Position numbers and translations under genes: made by a program. The notes below the pieces were generated by a model. That model worked only from the letters and a program-made list of their open reading frames with translations, was not told the DNA's origin and ran no database searches. Positions 1-9,264 of a DNA stretch of 64,000 bases are shown piece after piece (the first letter of the stretch is position 1; every line of letters begins with the position of its first letter). Source of the stretch: Macrophomina tecta (taxonomy: Eukaryota; Ascomycota; Dothideomycetes; Botryosphaeriales; Botryosphaeriaceae); NCBI GenBank assembly GCA_024180945.1, contig JAKSGN010000003.1, positions 124,001-188,000 on the forward strand, in the 5' to 3' direction.

Positions 1-746
1 AGCCGCCCCGGCCGGGAATGGCTGCACGGCCACCAGCGTGCGCTCTCGCCGCAGCGGCGTGTAGAGGACGCTGGCCGGCGGGATGGTGGCGGCGGCGCAG
101 CGCAGCTCGCGCCCGCGACCCGCGTCGCCGTCCCACTCCGGAAGCTGCCAGGACGCGAGCAGGCCGTCGCAGTTGTCCAGCGACTTGCGGACGAGGCCCG
201 GCAGGCCCGGCAGGCTGGCGGCGGAGACGGGCGCGGGGAAAGCGGACCACGGGATGTGGAAGGGCGAGTCGATGATGAGCAGGCCGGCGACGGAGATGCG
301 AGATGACGACGGCTTCGCGGCCAGCATGCGCGCCATGGCCAGCGAGAGGAAGCCGCCCAGCGACCAGCCTGGAGAGGGTGGGAATGTAAGCGGACAAGGG
401 CCCCTTCGCGTGCGTAGCTTTTTGTGTGTTTCCTTTTTTTTTTTTTCCCCTTCCATGCTCCTGATGTAGTTGCTCGTCTCTCACCTCCAAGAAAGATGGG
501 TCCGCTAATGCCGGCGTTCTCTATCAGCCCAATGTACTGGCGGGCCATCTCGTCCATCCCGCCCTCCCACGGCTCGGCGGTGAAGAAGTGCGGGTTGTGT
601 ATGGCCCAGACGTCGCGGTGCAGGCTCCCAAGGGAAAAGTAGCCAAAGGTCGTGCCACCGCCGTCGTGGACCAGCACCAGCGGCGTCGCGAGCGGGCGCT
701 GCGAGCGCGGGGCGAACTGGATCTGGGTTGGGTTCTTGTCATGCAT
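1..746 (-). CDS. Type II thioesterase / alpha-beta hydrolase (partial, runs off the left edge)
   Basis: Exons, read on the minus strand: 746-485, then 368 to beyond base 1. The 116 bp intron (484-369, GTGAGA...CCAG) contains a T-rich tract on the plus strand. About 209 residues are visible. The start ATG at 746 gives MHDKNPTQIQFAPRSQ, followed by a core strand LVLVHDGGGTTFGYF (oxyanion-loop region) and, right after the splice junction, the nucleophile elbow GGWSLGG (GxSxG, Ser). The remaining catalytic Asp and His lie beyond the edge. This resembles stand-alone thioesterases that accompany NRPS and PKS enzymes and hydrolyse mis-loaded or finished acyl thioesters. Its place at the end of a segment with a giant NRPS fits an editing role, but that is inferred. 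A generic alpha/beta hydrolase is the alternative. Confidence 0.8.
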   Translation of the reverse strand, partial: MHDKNPTQIQFAPRSQRPLATPLVLVHDGGGTTFGYFSLGSLHRDVWAIHNPHFFTAEPWEGGMDEMARQYIGLIENAGISGPIFLGGERRATTSGAWKGKKKKRKHTKSYAREGALVRLHSHPLQAGRWAASSRWPWRACWPRSRRHLASPSPACSSSTRPSTSRGPLSPRPSPPPACRACRASSASRWTTATACSRPGSFRSGTATRVAGASCAAPPPPSRRPASSTRRCGESARWWPCSHSRPGR

Positions 747-962
747 CTCAGCTGGGCGTTGGGGCCCTCAGCGGCTTGCGACAATCAATGTGTGCGGCGC
801 GGCATCGAGACTACCTATGTATGTATGTACCCTCGCGGCCCTATTGCATTGTACAGTACTAAGCGACAGGGTACGACTCATGCTGCGCGGCGGCTGACTG
901 TGTCAGACCCAACCCCCCCCCCCCCCCCCCCTCCAGGAACCAGCACTCCGCAGCTTCGTCAT
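747..962. other. Short intergenic gap with a poly-C tract
   Basis: This lies between the thioesterase start and the stop of the NAPE-PLD-like gene, so it is the thioesterase promoter. It contains an uninterrupted run of about 23 C residues near 910-932. No other element was recognised. Confidence 0.5.
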
Positions 963-2470
963 CTACTCGACAGCAAACGTCGTCGTCTCCCCGATCATGC
1001 ACGCGTCGAACACACCCACCGTCGCGATGCCGCACGTCCTGAGCGCCTGCTCCAGCAGCCGCACCGGCTCGCGCACGTCTTCGTCGCCCATGATCCACGT
1101 GCCCCAGTGCATGGCGAGGGCACGGCGGCAGCGCGTGTCCTTGAAGATCTCGACGGCGTCGCGTGGGTTCGAGTGCACCGACGCCATGAGGGCGCGCGGC
1201 TCGTAGGCCCCGATCGGCAGCAGGCCGAGCGTGAAGGGCCCGCGCAGCTCGCCGATCTGCCTGAAGCCCGGGCACACGGGCAGCCCCGCGTCGTACGGCG
1301 CCGCCCAGTCGTCCGACGTGCCCGCCGGCACTCCCGCCACGTCGCGGTACCCCGTGTCACCCGCGAAGTAGACAGAGGCGCGCACCTCCTCGTCCCCCTC
1401 GTCCCCCTCGTCCCCGTCGTCCTCCTCGTGGCCGCTGTCCGGCCGTGCTGGGGCCGACGACATGTCTGTCACGGCCCAGGACGCCCAGAGGCTCTTGTCG
1501 GTGCCGAGCGGCCCGCGGCCGGTGGTGTGCTGCGCGGGGAGGCAGCTGACGCGCGCGGTCATGGCGCGTTTGTTGTCGCCGGCGCCGTGCGGCTCCAGCG
1601 TGATGTCGGCATCCTCCCACCAGTCCAGCTCGGTGACGTTGGGGATGCCGCTCGAGCGGAACCATTCGGCGTCTCCGAGAGGCACGAAGAAGTGCGCGTG
1701 CGGATGCAGCTTGTGGATTTCCACGACGGTGGGGTGGCTCAGCTGTTCCGCGGAAATCGGCGTGTCACCTCGTCAGCACGCCCAGAAACCAGCTCTGCTC
1801 TGCTGCCAGGGAGGGAACGTACATGGTCGTAGTGGTTGTGCGAGATGACGACGATGTCGATGATGGGGATCTCGTGGACTTCGCACGGCAGTTTGGTGAA
1901 GCGCTTGGGCCCGAACCAGCTGACGGGCGAGCAGCGGTCTGTCAAGACGGGATCGAACAGGACGCGCAGGCCACACGGGAGCTCGACGAGATAGCAGGCA
2001 TGGCCTAACCAGGTAGCCCGTAGGGATGTGCCGTCGGTGCCGTAGCGGGCCGTTGAAAATGTAGGCCTCAGGACTTGTATCTGGCAGTTTCTCAGCAAGC
2101 ACCCGGGAGCAGGGCAGTGGCCAGGCTCACGTTCGCTTCTGCGGCGGATGGGCTTGGAGGCCAGCATGTCAGCTGGAGGGCACGCCGGCGTTGGGTCGAC
2201 GGAGCAACTCACTGTGTCCACGAGCTCAGCCATTTTCGGCTGGAGCAGGCACGCCACGTATTAGCCTCGACTTGCGTCGCGCGCAGGTCGGCACACTGAC
2301 CTTTTCAGATGGGCCTTGGCCGCTTCTGGGTTCATTGGCTGCCAGCTGGGCCAAGGATTGACGAAGCCGGTCTTGCCATTCTTGAGGTGATGCTTCTTCT
2401 CCGCTGCGTCGGCCGGGGCCGTGCTGTTCTCGACAAGCCGGACGGCTGGAGTGGGATGTGTGCACGACAT
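963..2470 (-). CDS. NAPE-PLD-like metallo-beta-lactamase hydrolase
   Basis: Proposed exons (minus strand): 2470-2301, 2239-2213, 2138-1823, 1742-963, giving 430 aa. The last intron (1822-1743, GTACGT...ACAG) is secure, because it restores [16 protein letters not shown]. The first two introns were chosen by phase and branch points and are less certain. N-terminal [17 protein letters not shown] and central [15 protein letters not shown] are hallmarks of fungal N-acyl-phosphatidylethanolamine phospholipase D relatives. The zinc motif HNHYDH (HxHxDH) is intact. Downstream are [22 protein letters not shown] and MHWGTW, which carry the remaining Asp and His ligands. The animal enzyme releases N-acylethanolamines from membrane lipids; fungal substrates are mostly unknown. 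It lies 217 bp from the thioesterase on the same strand. A link to lipopeptide metabolism is possible but unsupported. Confidence 0.85.
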
Positions 2471-3720
2471 GGTGGGCTGGATGCTGCGATCGACGGCGCA
2501 GGGTGGCTGGCGGCGACAACTATAAATGAATGAGACTTGGCTCGCACGTCGCGTAAGCCAGCGGCAGAGGGACGCCCAGAGGGGAGCAACGGCGTGAAGC
2601 ACAGCGGCATAGTAAGCGAGGCCACCATCGCCTTGTCGGGGGGTGAAGAGCATAGGGTGTAAGATAGAACGGGATGCCTTGGCGTTGCCCCCGACTGCGA
2701 GATTCTCTCTAGCTGTGATATTCCTCGCCGCGGGGCTGGTGCTGCAACCGTGGCGAGGATGCCGTTCAACTCGACACGCGCGCACTCAATGGCCCAGGGC
2801 GCGAGGGGCGTGCAGCTGGTGGGCGCAGCGACGGGCTGACCGGCCGACGGCGCGGCGGACCGAGGCCGGACAGCGCGCAGGGCTCCGGCGGGAGCAAATG
2901 GAAGACGGCGAGACGCGAACGGCGTTCGTTGCAGCGGGCGGCGCGCATGGCGGCGCGACCGCCTTCAGTGCAGGTGTTGTGACGCGGTGGCACGCGCAGA
3001 AGGCGACGCGTATTGCTTGCAGGACGGGCGACGCATGACTCGGCGGGCGGCGCCGCCGCGAACAAGGCCGGCGCGGCAGCCTCGGCGGCGCCATCCACCG
3101 CCAGCGCGCCCACGACGGTTGCCGGCGCTGCTGGGCACGCTCACGGCCGGAGCGCAGGCGCAGGTGGCTGCCTGGCGCATGCGGCCCGCGTCGCTGAGCC
3201 AGGCGGGCGCCGTGTGGCAGCGGACGTGCGAGGCGCCATCGGGGCCCCGCGGCATCGCCAAGCGGCCGATCAAAGCTTGTCTGCGAGGCTTGGCAAAGGC
3301 GGCTGCCACCTCGGCGTTGTGTGCGCCCGCGGCGGCGACTCGAGGCGCTGCGCGGGCTCTGGTGCGCGCAGCCAGCCACGGCGCAGATCCCATCGCTTCT
3401 ACCCCCGCCCCTGCCAAAGCTGGGCTGCAGGCTGCGGCGGCCCCCCTGCATCCTGGCAATCCCTGGCGCGGACAGTCAGCCCGCGCGCTGCGACGGCGGT
3501 GAATGACTACATGCGCACCGCAGCCTCAGTCAGAAGACGCCTCGGCGCCGGCCAGAACACGGCGCTCGCCTGCTGGCGCACGGCCGCGCGCACCCGTACT
3601 TATTGCTGGTGCAGCTGGCCGTCTGTCGTTGAGCGCTTACTCGCACACGACGGCCTTCTGGACCCGTTTTTGACTCGCTGCCGTACTCGGCTTCTCCTTC
3701 CTACCTCAGACACTGCCGCC
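2471..3720. other. GC-rich intergenic region
   Basis: This 1.25 kb separates the divergent NAPE-PLD-like gene and the small membrane-protein gene, so it should hold both promoters. It is open in several frames on both strands, but the translations are Ala/Arg/Pro-rich, with no recognisable motif or consistent splice structure. I take the open frames as a composition effect. A long in-frame extension upstream of 3721 is of the same kind. Confidence 0.5.
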
Positions 3721-4065
3721 ATGCGTCCCGCAACCTCCGCCATCGGCCGCCTCGTCCGCCTCCGTCTTGGGGCCTCTCTCGCTCGCCGTCCGGCTGCCGC
3801 GGACACCCGTCCCACCGCCTCCGCCGCTTTCTCCGCACGGGCCCCCCTGCGCGCGGGCCAGCGCTCCGATCCCAAACACGAGAGCGAGTCGTCCGCCAAT
3901 CCGGATTATCCGCCATTCAGCTTCGAGGCTCTCGGCGTGAGCAAGAACATGAAGATGGTCATCATCGGCCTGCTTTCTGTATTCGGCACCATCGAGACCT
4001 GGTTCTGGTGCAAGGCCATCTGGCGCTGGTGGAAAGGCGAGAGCAAAGCTGAGGCAGCAGAGTAG
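3721..4065 (+). CDS. Small mitochondrial single-span membrane protein, unknown function
   Basis: Intronless, 114 aa. The ATG at 3721 follows GCCGCC, a good context. Residues 1-45 are rich in Arg, Ala and Ser and almost free of acids (MRPATSAIGRLVRLRLGAS...), as in a mitochondrial presequence. A soluble segment NPDYPPFSFEALGVSKNMK precedes one hydrophobic span (VIIGLLSVFGTIETWFWCKA, about residues 80-100), and a short charged tail ends in KGESKAEAAE. The size and layout suit a supernumerary respiratory-chain subunit or inner-membrane assembly protein, but I do not recognise the family. It looks like a housekeeping gene between cluster-type genes. Confidence 0.7.
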   Translation: MRPATSAIGRLVRLRLGASLARRPAAADTRPTASAAFSARAPLRAGQRSDPKHESESSANPDYPPFSFEALGVSKNMKMVIIGLLSVFGTIETWFWCKAIWRWWKGESKAEAAE

Positions 4066-4266
4066 ATGGAGCCAAAACATTAGATTTGACAGGCCATTTC
4101 GAAAGCCTGCCGGCATCAATTATCCTTGAATTACTTTTCTCCGCCATAAAAAAATCAACGCCGCCGACGGCGTGAGCACCATTGACGCCGAATAATGCCG
4201 TGATAACCAGCGCCTTCGTGCGCATGCGGAACTCCCCAAAGTGATTACACAACACTAAGATCACAA

Positions 4267-5927
4267 TCATTTCCCGCAACCCAGCCCCTCCAGGCAGCCC
4301 GAAAGCACGGTGCCCAGTTGCGAGCTAGAGATGCGGCCGGCACAGCACAACACGAGGAGCATGGCCATCACGGCATTGGGCCGATCGCGCTGTCGCACTG
4401 CCGTGTTCTCTGCCGCCATTGCCGTCAACAACGCTCCCAGGTTGGGCATCTGGGAAAAGCCGCACGTTAGCATCCATGTCTGAGCATAAGGGCCAACTGC
4501 GGCGAAGCCAAAAAACCAAAAAGGGAAAAGAAATTAAAATCAAAAAAGAAAAAAAGAAAAAGAAACCAGGCGCCCACTCACTTCGTTCTGGAACAGGCGC
4601 TTGATGGCTGACTGGTCCTGCGGGAGGCTCCTCCCCTCCTGCGCGTCGAGAGCTTTGGCGAACCCGCTGCACTCGGCCACCAGCATGCTCTCCGCGCTCT
4701 GCAAGATCTCTTCGTAGAAGCCGCGCCGCTCCCACGCGCTCCACGCGCCGGCCGCGTGGAACACCTCGGCCAGCACCTTGGGCAGCCGCCGGTTGCGGCT
4801 GAGCCGCTGCTCCGCCGCCAGCAGCGACGACTCGTCGAACGTGCCCGTGTAGTACGCTGCGACCAGCGAGTCGAGCCCGTCGAAGCCGGCCGCCGCCGCG
4901 CACTCGAGCACGTACTCGATGCGCTCGTCGAGCGAGGCGTCCTTCGCCGGCGGCCTGCACACCTCCGGCCCGCCCGCATCGGACGACGCCACCGACGACG
5001 CGGGCGGCAGCGCCGCCATGTGTGCTGCCGGCAGGCTGGCCTGGAACGCCGCCGGATGCGGCGAGGTCGACATGTCCATGGCCACGGGCGGATGCTGGAT
5101 GGCTGCGGGCGCCATGTCTGCTGGCTTCCACAGATCGTGCGAGCCGAGCGTCGATACTGCCTACGCTGTCAGCTGAGCCTTCTCCGGGGCCAACGCCTTT
5201 TGTTGAAGATGGGGCGGCCTACGTGACAGATCGTCCTTTTCGTTGAAGAATTCGTTGAAGTTGGACTCCCCGGGCGGCGTGAGTTTGCTGATCAGCTGCA
5301 TCTGAAACCGCAAGCACTCCTGCATGAATTCCGGCGACATGTTTGGCTCCTGGTTGGCCATGTCGGCGAGAGCGCGTGGAGGGTGGCCGTGGCAGGGCTG
5401 GGGCGCCTTTGGCGGGAATAATGTGTTGTTGAAGATTTGTGCAGGCGGCAAGAAGAGGCCGTCGTGATTGGTTGCTTCCACGTGCGGCGCGTTGAAATTG
5501 TGCTGCGTGTGGGGACCGGTATTGTCGGAGGGGTTTGGGGACGGCGAAGTTGTAGACCTTGTTGTTGGCAGAGCTTGAGTGCTTGCTGGAGAGGTGCCAC
5601 GGGCCTCTACGCTCCCGCTCTTGCCGTCGGGGCTGTCGGTCCTTTGCAGAGATGCTGATCGTTCTTCATGGAAGTCGACTCTAGCCTGCAGCTCCCCAAG
5701 GCGCGCCTTGATCCGCTGGCCTGATGACAGTCAGGGCTGAGCGCTTTAGAGTGCGTGGGACAGGCAGGCTTACGATATGTCCTTTGCGCCACCCGGTTCT
5801 GTATCCTCTTTTTCTCCTTGCGATCCTTGACCCTGGTCCAATCATCCTCTGGCGGCATGGTCAGGCCGTTCGTCGTCGGCAGAGAGTAGGTAGGCTCAGA
5901 GGTAGATGCGGGCGCTGACCTCGGCAT
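4267..5927 (-). CDS. bZIP transcription factor with a conserved C-terminal domain
   Basis: Exons (minus strand): 5927-5774, 5720-5223, 5156-4582, 4449-4267; 469 aa. Introns are GTAAGC...TCAG, GTAGGC...GCAG and a 132 bp GTGAGT...CCAG with a T-rich tract; all phases agree. The start at 5927 has the context CACCATGC; an in-frame ATG at 5975 is the alternative. Residues 34-58 form the basic region (RKEKKRIQNRVAQRTYR, then QRIKARL), of the kind found in fungal cluster bZIP factors. The zipper is short. A Ser/Pro/Thr-rich middle is followed by a domain at about 290-469 beginning DERIEYVLEC...GFDGLDSLVAAYYTGTF. The gene at 28112 encodes the same domain alone. It is a plausible pathway regulator of the NRPS cluster, by analogy with bZIP regulators of other fungal peptide clusters. 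Confidence 0.87.
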
Positions 5928-6656
5928 GGTGGAAGTTGCTGGATGTTCAGTCGGCGTCGTCCTTCTAATGCACATATATGCGGCTCTTGAATCTTATCAG
6001 AGCCTCGAGGCAGGCGAAGCCAGCACGACATTACTCCGGAACACGGGCCGGGGCGGTGCCCGCGATTCTGGAACTGCTACTCTCGAGTACCAACAACCGC
6101 ACTGTGCGCGCCCTGAGCCCCGCCCAGGGTCAGAACCTGGTCTTGCCTTAAAAAAGCTTGGCCGTAAAAGGACACCAGCCTCGCTCCCTCTTCCGCCAAC
6201 TTCCGCGGCATGCTCGGGGAAAACCATCGTTAGGAGGCGCGGTGAGCACGTCGCGGTGATACTGTGCCTTCACTCGCGATCACTTTCCATGTTGCTGCTG
6301 TGCCTGAGTGAGGCGCGGAGAATGTACCGGGCCAGACCTCGGTTGAACGCTACATAACCTTACGTTGCATGTACGACCGGTGCGCGGTCGCCCGTCATGT
6401 TCCTCACTTCTGAAACATGGCCATGAAACAGGCACCATTTAAGACACCCTCTGCTCGTGTCGACCCGGACTCGGTCGGCGGCGTCGAGTGGATTCGGCCC
6501 TGATACGCGATACGGATCCTGCGCATAGCATCCCCGCACCCAGATCTCGGCCCAATCGTCGGAGGTTCCAAGCAAAGTCAGGCCTTTAATGAGAGGAAAA
6601 AAGTTTTAGATCAAGGCGCACACCCTTACCGCCATTGGCAATTGTAGGGCGGCCGG
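5928..6656. other. Intergenic region upstream of the bZIP gene
   Basis: This 729 bp lies between the bZIP start and the stop of the HAD gene, so it holds the bZIP promoter and the HAD 3' region. I see no gene or clear binding-site array in it. Confidence 0.4.
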
Positions 6657-7409
6657 TCACTGCGAATCTACGAAATCTGCCATCTCGCGCATGTTCTTGA
6701 ACCGCCAAGAGATATCCACCTGCCCTTCTAGGTCCTTCAAGTCTCCTGCCATGGCGCTGGGTATTTCTTCCCCGCGCTCAATCCAGGCCCCTGTCAGCCC
6801 CACCTGCTTGGCGGGGGCGAGGTCGTGTAAAAGGCTATAGGCCGTGTGGATGATGCCGTCTGGCCCCACCCCCAGGTCTTTACCACACCGCTCGATTAAA
6901 TAGCGAAAGTTGCGCAGGTCGGGCTTATACGAGCCGATGTCCTCGGCCACGTATACCGCATCGAACTTGATCCCTGCCAGCGGGCCGGCGAGCGTCTTCC
7001 GGAACGATTCCCAGTCCACGTTGGACAGGATGACGAGCTTGAAGTGCTTCTGAAGCCGCTGTAGCGCCTCGATCGTATCGGGGAATGCAGGCCACTCCCC
7101 CACGCTGGCTCCAAATTTTGCCTTCTCCTCCGCCGTAGGCTCGGCGAGACCCAGAGTTGCTGCAAAGTCACCGTATGCAGTGCCGAGCACGGTGCTGTAT
7201 CCTGCCGTTGGCCGAGCAGCTTGCACGTGGTCCTCGTGTTTGATGAAGCTGCGGAGAGTCCCGGGCTGATCGTTGTACAGTTCGTGCGATGGGGGAAGTT
7301 GGCTCGTCAACGGAGCCAAGCCCTTGTAGATCGCGCTCTCCCAGTCGACAAGGGTGCCGTAACAGTCGAACGTGAGGCACGAGTAGGATTTGATAGGTCG
7401 GGCCGGCAT
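6657..7409 (-). CDS. HAD-superfamily hydrolase, haloacid dehalogenase type II-like
   Basis: Intronless, 250 aa from the ATG at 7409 (MPARPIKSYSCLTFDCYGT). All family motifs are present: motif I FDCYGTLVDWE with the nucleophilic Asp, motif II LSNVDWESF, motif III Lys in SYKPDLRNF, and the C-terminal TAYSLLHDLAPA typical of L-2-haloacid dehalogenase relatives. Fungal members occur both as housekeeping phosphatase-like enzymes and inside secondary-metabolite clusters, so the substrate cannot be inferred. It is divergent from the aldolase-family gene across a 553 bp gap. A membership claim in the peptide pathway has no direct support. Confidence 0.9.
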   Translation of the reverse strand: MPARPIKSYSCLTFDCYGTLVDWESAIYKGLAPLTSQLPPSHELYNDQPGTLRSFIKHEDHVQAARPTAGYSTVLGTAYGDFAATLGLAEPTAEEKAKFGASVGEWPAFPDTIEALQRLQKHFKLVILSNVDWESFRKTLAGPLAGIKFDAVYVAEDIGSYKPDLRNFRYLIERCGKDLGVGPDGIIHTAYSLLHDLAPAKQVGLTGAWIERGEEIPSAMAGDLKDLEGQVDISWRFKNMREMADFVDSQ

Positions 7410-7962
7410 TTTGAGAGTGGATAGGAGCCGAGGCAAGAGAGGCCGGAGTTGACCTGTTTCATCATGCGACCATCTCGCCAGTAGACGCTTTTATAGAAGG
7501 CTTATACGATGTTTGTTTCCAAAAAACTCCACCCGTCCTCTTACATTCTTAGTAAGATGTCTAGTAAGACATGTGGGCGTTTGGTTACTTGCCCCATGGG
7601 CCCGCGGAGAATTACAGCTCAGGATGACCCGCCGCGACAGCTCCAATAAGCGATGAACCGATTTTATATTAAGAGAGATAGAGCTAACGACAGCCCATTC
7701 CCCCACGTTGGCTCGCCTCGGTGCAGCGGCGCTTGCTCGTGTTCATATTAAGTCACGCGCTGATGTAATCCGAGCAAGGGCTACGCTGTCTCTGGCAGAG
7801 CTTCCAGCGGAGAATTCTGACATTAGTCAGCGCGGGGCCATGCCCGCACGCCAAGTACAGTCTGACCTAATCCTCCCTCCCTCCCCTGTTTAGCATTGCT
7901 TAGGAATCAAGCCACGGGCTGCTGCAACTCTCTTTGTCTGTTTTCCAACCAAGCACCACACA
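7410..7962. promoter_or_regulatory. Bidirectional promoter, HAD hydrolase / class II aldolase
   Basis: Head-to-head start codons at 7409 (minus) and 7963 (plus) leave 553 bp that must serve both genes. It includes a CT-rich stretch just upstream of 7963, common in fungal promoters. No confident binding site was read. Confidence 0.5.
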
Positions 7963-9040
7963 ATGGCCCCATCAATTGAAACACCTAGGCTGGCAACGCA
8001 GACGCCCGCCAAGGTAGTGTATAACGAAAATGTGATATTTCCGCCAGACTCACAAGTACAGATTATGAGCCATGGGCCGAATCCGCTGGTAGGTAGGTAG
8101 CAGCAACACAGTCTCACATCAAATAGAACCAGAAGTCGTGCTAACAACTCCGTGCGGCGCCCAAAAATACAGGCATTCCCAGCTTCAACACTCACCAGGA
8201 ACATCGACAGCACATTCTCGTGCACCTGGCAGCTATATTCCGGAACTGGGCACGATGTGGCTTCACCGAAGGCATATCCGGCCACATAAGCGTGCGTGAT
8301 CCGGAGCACGCGGACTGCATCTGGATGAACCCGATCGGGAAACATTTTTCGCTGCTCAACGCCAGCGACATGCTGTGTCTGGAGGTCGATACCGGAAGAA
8401 TCGTCGGCGGCAACAAGGTACAAGAGCGTCCGAGGCTTCTGGAGCGGCAGAATATGCTAACGCCAGCACGCTACGGTGCCAGACACGCCCCGCTAACGCG
8501 CCCGGCTTCTACATCCACTCGGAAATCCACAAAGCGCGACCGGACGTGCACGCCATCTGCCATGCACACACGATCGCGGGGCGCGCGTGGAGCGTCTTCG
8601 GCAAGCCGCTCGACATGATCACGCAAGACGTGTGCGACTTCTACGGCGCGTTGGCCGTCGACGACGAGTACGGCGGCATCGTGACGGCGGAGGAGGAGGG
8701 TCGCCGTATCGCGCATCAGCTCGGGCCCAAGTCGAAGGGCGCCATCTTGCTGAACCACGGCCTGCTGACTGTCGGCCACACCGTCGACGAGGCGTCGTTC
8801 TTGTTCGGCCTGCTGGACCGCAGCTGCGCCATTCAGCTGCAGGTCGAGGCCGCATGCAATGGCAACCCTACCCTGAAGAAGAAGATTATCCCGCACGAGC
8901 AGGCTGCGTTGAACTACAGTCTTGCTGGAGAGAAAAACTGGCTTTATGAGGAGGCGCAGCCAGATATTCAGATGGAGATTGAGCTGGCGGGGGATATTAT
9001 CAGCAGAGGCGTCGAAGACATGACTATTGAAAGGTCATGA
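7963..9040 (+). CDS. Class II aldolase/adducin family protein
   Basis: Exons: 7963-8092, 8173-8417, 8483-9040; 310 aa. Introns of 80 and 65 bp (GTAGGT...ACAG, GTACAA...CCAG) keep frame and rebuild the family core. Visible motifs are [15 protein letters not shown] (phosphate/substrate loop), [15 protein letters not shown] with the HxH zinc ligands, and [18 protein letters not shown] with the third His. L-fuculose-phosphate aldolases and decarboxylase-like relatives share this fold. Fungal proteins of this length are often annotated as meiotically up-regulated or adducin-type and occur near secondary-metabolite clusters. Aldol cleavage or addition on a small carbonyl is likely; the substrate is unknown. 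Confidence 0.88.
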
Positions 9041-9264
9041 TAAATGCCTCTCGATTTGAATGAATAGCAAGTTTTATTCGCCTGGTTTATGGTTCTAGTG
9101 GCCCTCACTACATATTTGCTGAGTGCTTCGAGGGTTCTCAACTGTGATGAGCGTCTTTTCAAGCTGTAGACCTGGTCTTGCTGGCTGCCGGCGCTTCCTC
9201 TGCCATGTAATATGAATGAATTAGTGCATGGCGGTCTATAATCTGAGGCTTTTGGCTCCGAATA

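Noticed and set aside
2786..3459. Minus-strand open frames of 160-220 codons upstream of the small membrane-protein gene
   Set aside because: Low-complexity Ala/Arg/Pro translations in several overlapping frames, with no start context, splice logic or motif support.
3013..3720. N-terminal extension of the small mitochondrial protein
   Set aside because: The extension is compositionally noise-like. The ATG at 3721 has good context and begins a clean presequence.
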